A stretch of 31,971 nt of DNA from JACOND01 sp051011135 (GCA_051011135.1 JBPCUO010000077.1:1-31971); one strand, 5' to 3'. Counted from the stretch's first letter, positions 6,812 through 16,095 are shown. Notes: generated from the letters alone by a model not told the origin. Numbers and translations: made by a program.

Positions 6812-7774
6812 TTAAGAGGGAGGCGAATTCAAATCTACTTTTATAGGATTTTTGATATGAAGATCTCTTTGAGGAAAAGCAATAGTAATATTATTTTCTC
6901 CAAAGATTTTGTAAATTTCAAAACGAATCATACTTGCAACTTGCTTAATATCAAAAATATTTTCTACAGCAACCCAATAATTTAATTGAAAAACCAGAGA
7001 ATTATCTCCAAAGTCAGAGAAAAAAACCATTGGCTTTTGATTTTTATTATAAGTCAAAACTCTCTCTTGATTTTCTGCTACTTTTAAAAGAAGTTCTTCT
7101 ACTTTTTTAACAGGAGAGCCATAAGCAACTCCTATTCGAATTTGAGAGCGTATAACCTTGTCTGAAAGAGTCCAATTTAAAACTTTTTGCTCTAAAAGAA
7201 AACTATTAGGAACAATAATATGAGTATTATCTAAAGTTTTAATAGTTGTTGCTCTAAAACCAACATTATCTACAATTCCCCTAAGAGTATCTATTTCGAT
7301 TAAATCTCCAATTCTTATAGGATGCTCTAAAACTATAACGATTCCGCTAATTAAATTGCTCATAATATTTTTAGCTCCAAAACCAATCCCTAAAGCAATC
7401 GCACCCCCTACCACTGTAAACACGGTCAAAGGAATATTGATTAAATAAAGTGTGAATAAAAATAAAAGAGAAATTAAAAAATAAAAAAGCAGAATTTTAA
7501 TTGTATATTTTTTAGGGACTTCTATGTCTAACCTAGATAAAACCCTGCGCTCAAAATAGGAAACCAATAGCCTTATAGATACATATCCTGTGACTAAAAA
7601 GCTCAAGCCTATAACAAGCTTTCCAGCGGTTATAGAGCTTTTATCTACATTGAATAAAACAAAATTCCAAAAAGAAGGAAATAAATGCAAAAGATATTCT
7701 AAAACCTTCCTAACAATAAGGAAAAATTCTTCCTTATTTAATATTGCATTACCTGTAAACATTTGATGAATCAT
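6812..7774 (-). CDS. MscS-family mechanosensitive ion channel
   Basis: An osmotic safety valve of the inner membrane. There are three predicted transmembrane helices, about residues 57-80, 98-122 and 125-157 counted from the upstream GTG. The third is the pore helix with the typical Gly/Ala-rich VVGGAIALGIGFGAKNIMSN. The beta domain follows with HPIRIGDLIEI and GIVDNVGFRATTI, then VPNSFLLEQKVLNWT, and a C-terminal alpha/beta domain ends in IAFPQRDLHI. A GTG at 7798 has no Shine-Dalgarno sequence, while the ATG at 7774 follows AGAGAG by 5 nt, so I use 7774. At about 320 residues it is slightly longer than E. coli MscS. Confidence 0.88.
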   Translation of the reverse strand: MIHQMFTGNAILNKEEFFLIVRKVLEYLLHLFPSFWNFVLFNVDKSSITAGKLVIGLSFLVTGYVSIRLLVSYFERRVLSRLDIEVPKKYTIKILLFYFLISLLFLFTLYLINIPLTVFTVVGGAIALGIGFGAKNIMSNLISGIVIVLEHPIRIGDLIEIDTLRGIVDNVGFRATTIKTLDNTHIIVPNSFLLEQKVLNWTLSDKVIRSQIRIGVAYGSPVKKVEELLLKVAENQERVLTYNKNQKPMVFFSDFGDNSLVFQLNYWVAVENIFDIKQVASMIRFEIYKIFGENNITIAFPQRDLHIKNPIKVDLNSPPS

Positions 7775-7828
7775 AAATCTCTCTAAATTATGAAACACTT
7801 TTTAGATAAATACAAAATAAGAAAATCT

Positions 7829-7858
7829 AAGATAATAGGCTATCTTGCAGTGTATAAT
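7829..7858 (+). promoter_or_regulatory. candidate promoter and operator of the 2-oxoglutarate dehydrogenase operon
   Basis: A perfect TATAAT (7853-7858) lies 85 nt before the sucA ATG, but no good -35 stands 16-18 nt upstream. Instead a dyad, AAGATA (7829-7834) and TATCTT (7841-7846) with a 6-nt spacer, covers the -12 to -35 region. That would fit an activator or repressor site. The rest of the divergent 7799-7943 spacer shows nothing clear. Confidence 0.3.
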
Positions 7859-7943
7859 TTTCTTTACAAAAGAAATCTATGAGGATTTACAAAATCTATT
7901 GAAAGAGTAAAGATATGTGTTAGAAAAATAAAAGAGAACCATA

Positions 7944-10697
7944 ATGAGCTCAAATATTTTTAAGCCAGAAGGCCAGCTTCAAAGATCTAATTTAGAGTAT
8001 TCTGAAGAGCTCTACGAGCTTTATCTCAAAGACCCTCAGCAAGTTGAGGATTCTTGGAGATGGTTTTTTCAAGGAATGCATGCGGCAAGTAGCCCCCTTT
8101 CCCAAGGAACATCTCAAAATTTAGAAAAGGAATTTCAAGTTTATCAGCTTCTTCATGCTTATAGAGAATATGGAAATTTAAAAGCTCAATGGAATCCTTT
8201 AGAAGCCGATACAGATAAAGGATTTCCAAAATTAAAAGATTTTCAAATCACTTCTGAAGATTTAAATAAGAAATTTTTTTCTATCAAACACCTTCTTAAA
8301 AAAGATCTCTCTTTAAAACAAGCTTTGGATTTTTTAGAAAAAACTTATTGCGGACATTTATCTTTGGAAGTTGGTAGCTGCCATCCTAAAATAGCTCAAT
8401 GGTTTTTTAAAGAATTTGAAACTCACCAATTCCAACTTTCTCCTTCAGAAAAACAAAAAGCTTTTCATCACCTTGTTGCTGCTGAAAATTTAGAACAATT
8501 TTTACACTTTCATTTTTTAGGAAAAAAACGATTTTCTCTAGAGGGTTTAGATGTCTTGATACCTGCTTTAGAATATCTATTAGAAAAAGGAACTCAACTC
8601 AAAATGACACATTTAACTTTAGGGATGGCTCATAGAGGAAGAATTAATGTTCTTATTAATGTTTTGAAAAAAAATCCCAGAATTATTTTTGCAGAATTTC
8701 AAGATAATCCCAGTAATTTTTCTTTTTCTGACAGCGTTTTCACAGGAGATGTGAAATATCATTTAGGTTTTTCTTCTTTGAGAAAAACTCAAAATGGACC
8801 TTGTCATGTTTATCTGGGTTATAATCCAAGTCATTTAGAAAGTGTCAATCCTGTTATTTGCGGAATCACAAGAGCTCTTCAAAGGAAAAATAAAGACACG
8901 CAAGATAGAAAAACAGTTGTTCCTGTTTTAATTCATGGAGATGCTTCCTTTTGTGGGCAAGGCTCTACAAGTGAAACCTTGCAGCTTTCTCAACTTAAAG
9001 GTTATACGGTTGGAGGATCTATTCATATTATCTTAAATAATCAAATTGGGTTCACAACAACACCTCAAGAGGGTCGATCAACTCTTTTTGCTTCAGATTT
9101 ATCAAAGTCTATAAAAGCTCCTGTTCTTCTAGCTAATGCCAATGATGTTAATTCTTGTTTAAGAGCTATGGATATTTCTTTGCGTTTTCGCCAGGAATTT
9201 GGGCAAGATATTTTTGTTGAATTTATAGGTTATAGAAAATACGGACATAATGAAGGTGACGAACCTTCTTTTACCCAGCCCATTCTTTATAAAAAAATCA
9301 AAAAAACAAAAAGTGTTGTTCAAGCATACAAAGAAAGCCTTTTAAAAGAAAATACACTTACAGAAGAGAAGGCTTCAGAAATATCTAATCAAATTAATGC
9401 AGATTTAGAAAAAGATTTAAAAGATATGAAAGATATGAAAGAAAGGAAGGATAAATTTAAAGAAAAAGATTTTATTGGAATTAAAACTCTTACAGATCGA
9501 CAAGCTCTTAAAACAACAAATACAAGTCTAAAAAATCTGGAAGAAGTTTTTAAAGTTCTTCAAGAAGAGCCTACAACAATAAATCTGCATCCAAAAATTA
9601 AAAAACTCATTGAAAAAAGAAAAAAATTTATTGAAAATGATCAATTAGATTGGGCTCTTTGTGAATTAGCAAGCTATGGAACTCTTTTAAAAGACGGATA
9701 CTCTATAAGATTATCGGGTCAAGATTCCATTCGAGGAACCTTCTCTCATCGTCATGCTATTTATTATGATTGTGAAACTGAAAAAACTTACTCTCCTTTG
9801 AAGCAATTAATTCAAAACAAAAATCAAGAATGTTGCTTGTACAATTCTCCCCTTTCAGAAATGGCTGTGCTTGCTTTTGAATATGGAAATTCTTGTTTAG
9901 CTCCCGATTTTTTGACTTTATGGGAAGCTCAATTTGGAGATTTTGTAAATGGAGCTCAAATTATCATAGATCAATTTATCGCCTCAGGAAAATTAAAGTG
10001 GCTGCAAGAAACAGATCTTACCCTTTTACTTCCTCATGGATATGAAGGACAGGGACCAGAGCATTCTAGCGCTTATTTAGAGCGATTTTTACAACTTTGT
10101 GCTCAAGACAATATGAGAGTTTGTAATCTAACAACTCCTGCTAATTTATTTCATGTTTTGAGACGGCAAAAATTACTTCTAAAAAACAGAGCCCCTCTTA
10201 TTATTATGACACCTAAATCTCTTTTAAGGCATCCAGAAGTTATTTCTTCTAAAAAAGACCTTTTGGAAGGAGAATTTAAAGAAGTCATTTGGGACGCAAA
10301 TATACAAGACCCTCTAAGTATAAAAACTTTAGTTTTATGTAGTGGAAAAGTTTTTTATGATTTCAAATCTTATCTCAGTCAAAATTCTCAATCTCAAAAT
10401 CATTTTGGAGTTTTTCGAATTGAACAACTTTACCCTTTTCCAGATACAAAATTAAATCCTATTTTAAATGGTTTTCCTGGTCTTAAAAAAATAATATGGC
10501 TTCAAGAAGAGCCTAAAAATCGTGGAGCTTGGTTTTATATAAAAAATCAATTAGAGGAGTTATTAAAAGCTCTTGGTCAACACATAGAAATCGAATATAT
10601 AGGACGAAAAGAAGGGGCCGCTTCCTCAGAAGGGTCTGAAAAAACACATAAAAAAGAGCAAGAAAAGATAATGAAAAATTGTCTCTCATCCGTTTAG
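7944..10697 (+). CDS. sucA: 2-oxoglutarate dehydrogenase E1 component
   Basis: A 917-residue thiamine-diphosphate-dependent decarboxylase of the TCA cycle, near the usual 930 residues. The N-terminal segment (residues 18-44, YSEELYELYLKDPQQVEDSW) is the typical E1o N-terminus that binds the rest of the complex. LTLGMAHRGRINVL is at 225-238. The ThDP motif starts HGDASFCGQG (331-340) and continues to the NNQ of LNNQIGFTT (N365, N366). KYGHNEGDEPSFTQP follows, and the transketolase C-terminal part has LPHGYEGQGPEHSSAYLERF. A Lys/Asp-rich linker (around residues 488-512, with KDMKDMKERKDK) looks like a lineage-specific low-complexity insertion. It is the first gene of sucA-sucB-lpd-ctaA, with 16 bp to sucB. 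Confidence 0.96.
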   Translation: MSSNIFKPEGQLQRSNLEYSEELYELYLKDPQQVEDSWRWFFQGMHAASSPLSQGTSQNLEKEFQVYQLLHAYREYGNLKAQWNPLEADTDKGFPKLKDFQITSEDLNKKFFSIKHLLKKDLSLKQALDFLEKTYCGHLSLEVGSCHPKIAQWFFKEFETHQFQLSPSEKQKAFHHLVAAENLEQFLHFHFLGKKRFSLEGLDVLIPALEYLLEKGTQLKMTHLTLGMAHRGRINVLINVLKKNPRIIFAEFQDNPSNFSFSDSVFTGDVKYHLGFSSLRKTQNGPCHVYLGYNPSHLESVNPVICGITRALQRKNKDTQDRKTVVPVLIHGDASFCGQGSTSETLQLSQLKGYTVGGSIHIILNNQIGFTTTPQEGRSTLFASDLSKSIKAPVLLANANDVNSCLRAMDISLRFRQEFGQDIFVEFIGYRKYGHNEGDEPSFTQPILYKKIKKTKSVVQAYKESLLKENTLTEEKASEISNQINADLEKDLKDMKDMKERKDKFKEKDFIGIKTLTDRQALKTTNTSLKNLEEVFKVLQEEPTTINLHPKIKKLIEKRKKFIENDQLDWALCELASYGTLLKDGYSIRLSGQDSIRGTFSHRHAIYYDCETEKTYSPLKQLIQNKNQECCLYNSPLSEMAVLAFEYGNSCLAPDFLTLWEAQFGDFVNGAQIIIDQFIASGKLKWLQETDLTLLLPHGYEGQGPEHSSAYLERFLQLCAQDNMRVCNLTTPANLFHVLRRQKLLLKNRAPLIIMTPKSLLRHPEVISSKKDLLEGEFKEVIWDANIQDPLSIKTLVLCSGKVFYDFKSYLSQNSQSQNHFGVFRIEQLYPFPDTKLNPILNGFPGLKKIIWLQEEPKNRGAWFYIKNQLEELLKALGQHIEIEYIGRKEGAASSEGSEKTHKKEQEKIMKNCLSSV

Positions 10698-10713
10698 GTA
10701 TTAAGATACCCTT

Positions 10714-11943
10714 ATGAAATTAGAAGTCAAAGTTCCATCTGTAGGAGAATCAGTCACCGAAGCTCAAATTGATACTTGGGAAAAAGCCCAAGGAGACCTA
10801 GTTCAAAAAGGTGAAGTTCTTGTTATTTTAGAAACAGACAAAGCCTCTATGGAAATTCCTGCAGAATCAGATGGGGCTTTAACCATCCTCAAACAAAAAG
10901 GTGAAACGGTTTCTGTAGGAGATGTTCTGGCAACTATAGATACTTCTCAAAAAGTCATTTCAAAATCTACTCCATCACCTACTCCATCACCCACTCCAAA
11001 AGATGAGTTTACATCTTTGCAAAAAGCGACTCCCACTTTTGAAAACGATTCTTCCAGCCTTAAGTTAAGCCCTTCTGTCAGGCATCTTATTGAAAAACAT
11101 AATTTAGACCCTCAAAGCATGGCCTCAACGGGAAAAGACGGACGACTTACAAAAAAAGATATTTTAGAAGCTTTAAACCAACCTGAATCTCTTGAATCTG
11201 AAACTCTTAAACCTCTCGAATCTATTCCACAAAAATCAAGTTCAAAAGGGCAACGAAGAGAGCCTATGAGTCTCATGCGAAAAAGAACAGCAGAGCGACT
11301 TGTTGAATCTCAGCATACAACAGCAACTTTAAGCACCTTTAATGAAGTCGATATGTCTAGAGTTATAGAATTAAGAAAAAAACATCAAGACAGTTTTATA
11401 AAAAAATATGGAATCAAACTTGGTTTCATGAGCTTTTTTGTACAATCCGTTGTGTCTGCCCTTAAACAATACCCTAAAATAAATGCATTTATTGATGGAA
11501 CCGATATTGTCTACAATGATTCTTTTAATATTGGTGTTGCTATAGGAACAGAGCGAGGCTTGGTTGTTCCTGTTCTTTTTAATAGTGAAAGTTTAAATTT
11601 AGGACAGATCGAAAAACAAATTTTAACTTATAAAGAAAAGGCTAGTAATAAAAAATTAACTCCTGATGATCTTTTTGGAGGAACTTTTACTATTAGTAAT
11701 GGAGGAGTTTTTGGCTCCTTACTTTCTACACCTATTTTAAACCCTCCTCAAAGTGGCATTTTAGGGATGCATAAAATAGAGGAAAGAGCAGTTGTCATTC
11801 AAGGCAAAATAGAGATAAAACCTATGATGTACCTTACTCTTTCTTACGATCATCGTATTGTTGATGGAAGAGAATCGGTTGGTTTTTTAGTGAAAGTTAA
11901 AGAAGGGATTGAAGAACCCGCAAGTTTACTGATAGAAATATAA
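10714..11943 (+). CDS. sucB: dihydrolipoyllysine succinyltransferase (2-oxoglutarate dehydrogenase E2)
   Basis: A 409-residue E2 core protein. The lipoyl domain (residues 1-76) has the lipoylated K43 in LETDKASMEIPAE. A Ser/Thr-Pro linker (PSPTPSPTP, residues 87-95) is encoded by short tandem repeats. The peripheral subunit-binding domain is at 117-152 (SPSVRHLIEKHNLDP, then GKDGRLTKKDI). The catalytic acyltransferase domain ends with the active site SYDHRIVDGRE (H380, D384). It transfers the succinyl group from E1-bound lipoate to CoA. It sits 4 bp before lpd, so the three subunits of the complex are made from one operon. Confidence 0.96.
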   Translation: MKLEVKVPSVGESVTEAQIDTWEKAQGDLVQKGEVLVILETDKASMEIPAESDGALTILKQKGETVSVGDVLATIDTSQKVISKSTPSPTPSPTPKDEFTSLQKATPTFENDSSSLKLSPSVRHLIEKHNLDPQSMASTGKDGRLTKKDILEALNQPESLESETLKPLESIPQKSSSKGQRREPMSLMRKRTAERLVESQHTTATLSTFNEVDMSRVIELRKKHQDSFIKKYGIKLGFMSFFVQSVVSALKQYPKINAFIDGTDIVYNDSFNIGVAIGTERGLVVPVLFNSESLNLGQIEKQILTYKEKASNKKLTPDDLFGGTFTISNGGVFGSLLSTPILNPPQSGILGMHKIEERAVVIQGKIEIKPMMYLTLSYDHRIVDGRESVGFLVKVKEGIEEPASLLIEI

Positions 11944-11947
11944 AGAT

Positions 11948-13348
11948 ATGAAAGAATTTGATCTTATTATTATTGGTTCAGGACCTGGTGGCTATGTAGG
12001 AGCCATAAGAGCTGCGCAGCTAGGACTCAAAACTGCTGTTGTAGAAAAAACAAAAACACTTGGAGGAACCTGTCTCAATGTAGGATGCATTCCCTCTAAA
12101 GCACTTTTAGAATCCAGTGAGCATTATGAATTTATAAAAAAAGAAGCCCAACAGCATGGGATCTCTGTTGAAAATATAAAACTTCAGCTTGATAAGATGT
12201 TAAAACGAAAAGAAAAAGTTGTTTCAGATCTGACTCAAGGAATTGATTTTTTATTTAAAAAAAATAAAATTACAAAATTAACAGGCTGGGGACAGTTAAA
12301 ATCTGATACAGAAGTTGAAATCACCTCTGAAAACAATAAAAAAGAAATTGTAAAATCTAAATCTATTATTCTAGCAACAGGAAGCATTCCTTTAGAACTC
12401 CCTTTTGCAAAATGGGATCACAAAACAATTGTATCTTCTACAGAGGCTTTAAGTTTTACAGAAGTCCCTAAAAAATTAATTGTTATTGGTGGAGGATATA
12501 TTGGTTTAGAATTAGGATCTGTTTGGAATCGACTTGGAAGTGAAGTCACTGTTATAGAAGCTGGCTCTTCCCTTTGCCCTACAATGGATCGAGACTTAAG
12601 AGAAAAACTTAAAAAACTTCTGGAAAAACAAGGACTCCATTTTAAATTAGAATCTAAAGTGAGCCATATAGAAAAACAAAAAAACCCGGCCAGCGTTACC
12701 TTTACAAATTCTAATAAAAAAACAGAAACTTTATCTTCTGACAAAGTTTTAGTTTGCATTGGAAGAAAACCCTATACAGAAAAACTAGGACTCAAACAAG
12801 CAGGTCTATCTACAAATTCCAAAGGACAAATCATTGTTAATAAAAATTTTCAAACTTCTAAAAAGAATATTTTTGCAATAGGAGATGTTATTCAAGGACC
12901 TATGCTGGCTCATAAAGCGGAAGAAGAAGGAGTTGCTGTTGCTGAATTTATTGCAAAAGGATTTTGTCATGTTAATTACAATACCGTACCAAGTGTTATT
13001 TATACTTGGCCTGAAGCCGCTAGTGTCGGCCTCACCGAAGATCAATTAAAAGAACAAAACATACCCTATCTTTCGGGAACTTTTCCATTTATGGCAAATG
13101 GAAGAGCCAAAGCTTTAGGATGCACCGATGGTTTTGTAAAAGTTTTAGCACATAAAGAAAGTGATAAAGTTTTAGGAGTTCATATTTTGGGACCTCGTGC
13201 AGGAGATTTGATTTCAGAAGCTGTTATTGTTATGGAATTTGATGGGAATAGCGAGGATTTAGCAAAAAGTTTTCATGCTCACCCCACTTTATCTGAAGCT
13301 CTAAGAGAAGCGGCTTTAGGGGTTCATAAAAAAACTCGACAACTCTAA
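11948..13348 (+). CDS. lpd: dihydrolipoamide dehydrogenase (E3)
   Basis: A 466-residue FAD disulfide oxidoreductase that reoxidises dihydrolipoamide with NAD+. The FAD-binding IIGSGPGGYVGAIRAAQLG is at the N-terminus. The redox pair C42/C47 lies in GGTCLNVGCIPSKAL, the NAD-binding fold has VIGGGYIGLELGSVW, and AIGDV is the second FAD contact. The C-terminal catalytic HAHPTLSEALREAA supplies the His-Glu pair. It could also serve pyruvate dehydrogenase or the glycine cleavage system. It follows sucB by 4 bp and precedes ctaA by 1 nt. Confidence 0.96.
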   Translation: MKEFDLIIIGSGPGGYVGAIRAAQLGLKTAVVEKTKTLGGTCLNVGCIPSKALLESSEHYEFIKKEAQQHGISVENIKLQLDKMLKRKEKVVSDLTQGIDFLFKKNKITKLTGWGQLKSDTEVEITSENNKKEIVKSKSIILATGSIPLELPFAKWDHKTIVSSTEALSFTEVPKKLIVIGGGYIGLELGSVWNRLGSEVTVIEAGSSLCPTMDRDLREKLKKLLEKQGLHFKLESKVSHIEKQKNPASVTFTNSNKKTETLSSDKVLVCIGRKPYTEKLGLKQAGLSTNSKGQIIVNKNFQTSKKNIFAIGDVIQGPMLAHKAEEEGVAVAEFIAKGFCHVNYNTVPSVIYTWPEAASVGLTEDQLKEQNIPYLSGTFPFMANGRAKALGCTDGFVKVLAHKESDKVLGVHILGPRAGDLISEAVIVMEFDGNSEDLAKSFHAHPTLSEALREAALGVHKKTRQL

Positions 13349-13349
13349 A

Positions 13350-14195
13350 ATGCTAACCAAAAAAAATTTTAAAAAATACAGTCTCTTTGTGCTTGGATTT
13401 ACGGTTCTTACTATCGTATGGGGAGCTTGGGTTCGAATTTCTTCTTCTGGAGATGGGTGCGGAAATCATTGGCCCCTTTGTAAAAAATCTTTTTTACCAA
13501 ACGATCTGGCAGCTTCTATTGAATGGTTGCATCGTTTAACATCAGGGCTTGCTCTTTTATTTATTTTTGCTTTATGTTATTTTGCCTTTAAAATTTATCC
13601 TAAAAAACATTTACTTAGAAAATTATCCTTATTCGCTGTTGTGCTCATTCTTATAGAAGCCCTTATTGGAGCCCTATTAGTTTTAAACCAGCTTGTGGGA
13701 TTTAATCAATCGTCTTTGAGAGTGATTGTTTTAGGCATCCACCTTATTAATAGCTTAATTTTAGTAGGAGTTCTGACTCTTTGTTGGCAGTCTGCCTGCT
13801 TTAAAAAAATTACCATCAAACAGCCTCATATTTATTTTTTATCAGGTTTTCTTTTTTTAGCCTTAACAGGAAATATAGCTTCATTAGCTGGTGTCCTTTT
13901 CCCCTCAATCTCTCTTATGGAATCTTTGGCTTTAGATTTTTTACCTAATGCTCATATCAGTCTTAAAATTAGATTTCTACATCCTTTAATCGCTCTGCTT
14001 TTTTTAATTTTCTTAGGATTAAATCATCTGATGAAAACAAAACTTTTTCTATTCGCTTTGTTAACGGCTCTTTTTGGATTGTGGACATTGTTGAGTTTAT
14101 CACCTGTATGGATGAAACTCTCTCATCTTTTTATTGCTTATCTTTTATGGATTGTTTTTGTTTCTTTTTCTTTTCAATTTCATAAAACTAAATAA
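13350..14195 (+). CDS. ctaA: heme A synthase (CtaA/COX15 family)
   Basis: A 281-residue membrane protein with eight predicted transmembrane helices. All four family heme-ligand histidines are present: H61 in WLHR, H131 in GIHL, H211 in RFLHP and H259 in KLSHLF. E58 lies before the first of these. The first outer loop carries C37 and C44, spaced exactly like the Cys pair known from Bacillus CtaA. The family oxidises heme O to heme A for aa3-type cytochrome oxidases. The ATG is 1 nt after the lpd stop, so expression is tied to the TCA operon. No heme O synthase or oxidase gene is in the window. It ends 3 bp from the convergent flavoprotein gene. Confidence 0.88.
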   Translation: MLTKKNFKKYSLFVLGFTVLTIVWGAWVRISSSGDGCGNHWPLCKKSFLPNDLAASIEWLHRLTSGLALLFIFALCYFAFKIYPKKHLLRKLSLFAVVLILIEALIGALLVLNQLVGFNQSSLRVIVLGIHLINSLILVGVLTLCWQSACFKKITIKQPHIYFLSGFLFLALTGNIASLAGVLFPSISLMESLALDFLPNAHISLKIRFLHPLIALLFLIFLGLNHLMKTKLFLFALLTALFGLWTLLSLSPVWMKLSHLFIAYLLWIVFVSFSFQFHKTK

Positions 14196-14198
14196 TAT

Positions 14199-15575
14199 TC
14201 AAAGATCAAAAATTTTTCCAGGATTAAGTATCGATTCAGGATCAAAAACTTTTTTAAGACTTTTCATAATTTTTATTTCTTCTTCGGAGCAAGAATAAGA
14301 TAAATAAGATTTTTTTAAAAGCCCTATTCCATGCTCTGCAGAAATAGTTCCTTTAAATTTTTGAACTAAAGAAAATAAAAGATCATTTACTTTTTCACAT
14401 TTTTGAACAAAATCTTCTTTTTTCATTTTTTCAGGTTTTAAAATATTGATATGTAAATTTCCATCTCCTAAGTGACCAAACCAAATAATTTCAAAATCAG
14501 GATAATTTTTTTCCAAAAGAGCTTCCATATCTTCTAAAAAATTTGGCATCTTAGAAATAGGAACACAAATGTCATTTTTATAAGGTTGATAACAGGAAAT
14601 AGATTCGCTAATATTTTCTCTAAAACTCCATATTTCATTTTTTTGAATAGAATTTTGGCTTAAAATTCCATCTTGAATCCTACCCTCTTCCATTTCTTTT
14701 TCAAAAATAGACAAAGCTATTTCTTGCTCTGATTCTTCAATTTCCATTAATAAATAAAAAGGAGCTCGATTTTCCATAGGAAAGCTTAGGTTATTATGGG
14801 ATAAAACATGTTTTAAAGCTTCATCTGAAAAAACTTCAAAAGCTAAAGTTTGTAAATTATTTTTAAAATTTTTAAATATTTCTAATAAGAATTTTCTTTT
14901 TTCTACAGCTAATAAAAAAACTTGAGGCTGTTTTGGAGGAGTTGTTAATTTTATTATCGCTTTTGTTATAAAACCTAAAGTTCCTTCGCTTCCTATAAAA
15001 AGATTTTTTAAATCATATCCTGCTGCATTCTTAATTAATCCCTTACCTAGCTGAAGAACTTCTCCCTGACCTGTAACAACTTCTAAGCCCAGAACCTGTT
15101 GTCTCATAGAGCCATAACGAATGACATGAACTCCACCAGCATTGGTAGCAATATTCCCTCCAATTTGACTAGAGCCTTCAGAGGCAAAAGAAACAGGAAA
15201 ATAAAGATTTTGTTCACGAGCATAATCTTGAAGAGTTTTTGTTATCACACCCGCTTCCACGCAAACGGTTTGTTCCCATGAGTTAAAATCAGAAATTTGA
15301 TTCATTTTATCAAAAGAAACAACAACTTCTTTTTTTAAAGCTGTAGAGCCACCACTTAAACCTGTGCGCCCCCCAGAAGGAATCAGCTTTACTTTTTGTT
15401 TTTTAGCCCAATGAATAATTTGAACAACTTCTTGAGTTGTTTTTGGGAATAAAACGAGTCCCGCTTTTCCATCCCATTGCTTGAGCCAATCATTTCCGTA
15501 AACGGATAATAATTCCTTGTCTTGCTTGATTTGATCTGATTTTAAAAAAACTTTTAAATTTTCAATATCTAACAA
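14199..15575 (-). CDS. FAD-linked 2-hydroxyacid dehydrogenase (GlcD / D-lactate / D-2-hydroxyglutarate dehydrogenase family)
   Basis: A 458-residue PCMH-type flavoprotein. The FAD-binding domain has LIPSGGRTGLSGGS and, further on, GGNIATNAGGVHVIRYGSM and GSEGTLGFITKAIIKL. The C-terminal substrate domain has the metal/substrate motif FGHLGDGNLHIN and the terminal SAEHGIGLLKK. The family oxidises D-2-hydroxyacids (glycolate, D-lactate, D-2-hydroxyglutarate) and passes electrons to quinone or ETF. Next to the 2-oxoglutarate dehydrogenase operon, D-2-hydroxyglutarate is an attractive substrate, but that is only inference. The start is a TTG (15575): an in-frame TAA lies just upstream and no ATG occurs in the first 80 codons. 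Confidence 0.85.
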   Translation of the reverse strand: MLDIENLKVFLKSDQIKQDKELLSVYGNDWLKQWDGKAGLVLFPKTTQEVVQIIHWAKKQKVKLIPSGGRTGLSGGSTALKKEVVVSFDKMNQISDFNSWEQTVCVEAGVITKTLQDYAREQNLYFPVSFASEGSSQIGGNIATNAGGVHVIRYGSMRQQVLGLEVVTGQGEVLQLGKGLIKNAAGYDLKNLFIGSEGTLGFITKAIIKLTTPPKQPQVFLLAVEKRKFLLEIFKNFKNNLQTLAFEVFSDEALKHVLSHNNLSFPMENRAPFYLLMEIEESEQEIALSIFEKEMEEGRIQDGILSQNSIQKNEIWSFRENISESISCYQPYKNDICVPISKMPNFLEDMEALLEKNYPDFEIIWFGHLGDGNLHINILKPEKMKKEDFVQKCEKVNDLLFSLVQKFKGTISAEHGIGLLKKSYLSYSCSEEEIKIMKSLKKVFDPESILNPGKIFDL

Positions 15576-15605
15576 GACAAAGGAACCTTATTTTAAAATT
15601 TTTAA

Positions 15606-16043
15606 TTAAAAAGGAAGCTCTTCTTCAGGATTAGTTGCATTTTGTCCAGAACCAAAAGCAGGTTCATTTTTATATTCACCACCTGTTGGTTTTCTTTCTT
15701 GAGTTCCTGCTTGAGCATTATTAGCGCTTAAAAATAAAACTTGAGCAGCGACAACTTCTGTTGTGTATCGCTTTTGCCCTTTATCATCTTCCCAAGAGCG
15801 AGTTTGTAAACGCCCTTCTACTTTTCGGCCTTTTGCCAGATACTCTCCACAAGTTTCTGCTAATTTGCCCCAAACAACAATACGATGCCATTCTGTATGT
15901 TCTTGTTTTTGGCCCTCTTTATTCACCCAATTATTACTAGTTGCTACATTAAATAGAGTAATAGTTTGCCCTGAAGCTGTTTTTTTAGTCTCAGGATCTC
16001 CCCCTAAATTACCAACTAATATCACCTTATTTATACCCATCAT
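15606..16043 (-). CDS. ssb: single-stranded DNA-binding protein
   Basis: A 145-residue SSB. The OB fold (residues 1-108) starts with INKVILVGNLGGDPETK and contains the conserved FNVATSNNWVNKEG, TEWHRIVVWGKLAE, YLAKGRKVEGRLQTRSW and YTTEVVA segments. A short flexible linker leads to the acidic tip EEELPF, the docking site for replication and repair partners. AGGAGG at 16055-16050 precedes two adjacent ATGs (16043 and 16040); I use the first, 6 nt away. It is 30 bp upstream of the TTG-started flavoprotein gene on the same strand and has its own promoter. Confidence 0.95.
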   Translation of the reverse strand: MMGINKVILVGNLGGDPETKKTASGQTITLFNVATSNNWVNKEGQKQEHTEWHRIVVWGKLAETCGEYLAKGRKVEGRLQTRSWEDDKGQKRYTTEVVAAQVLFLSANNAQAGTQERKPTGGEYKNEPAFGSGQNATNPEEELPF

Positions 16044-16063
16044 AATATTCCTCCTGTTTGTTA

Positions 16064-16092
16064 TATATACACTTTCATAGATGCAAAATCAA
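16064..16092 (-). promoter_or_regulatory. ssb promoter
   Basis: On the minus strand, TTGATT (16092-16087), a 17-nt spacer and TATATA (16069-16064) give a start about 15 nt before the AGGAGG of ssb. It lies in the 83-bp gap after gspN, so ssb need not depend on the gsp transcript. Confidence 0.45.
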
Positions 16093-16095
16093 AAT

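Noticed and set aside
12418..12759. 113-codon minus-strand frame inside lpd
   Set aside because: It lies wholly within a clearly coding gene and has no ribosome site or recognisable motif.
15763..16080. 105-codon plus-strand frame opposite ssb
   Set aside because: ssb is unmistakable on the other strand; this frame is a shadow.
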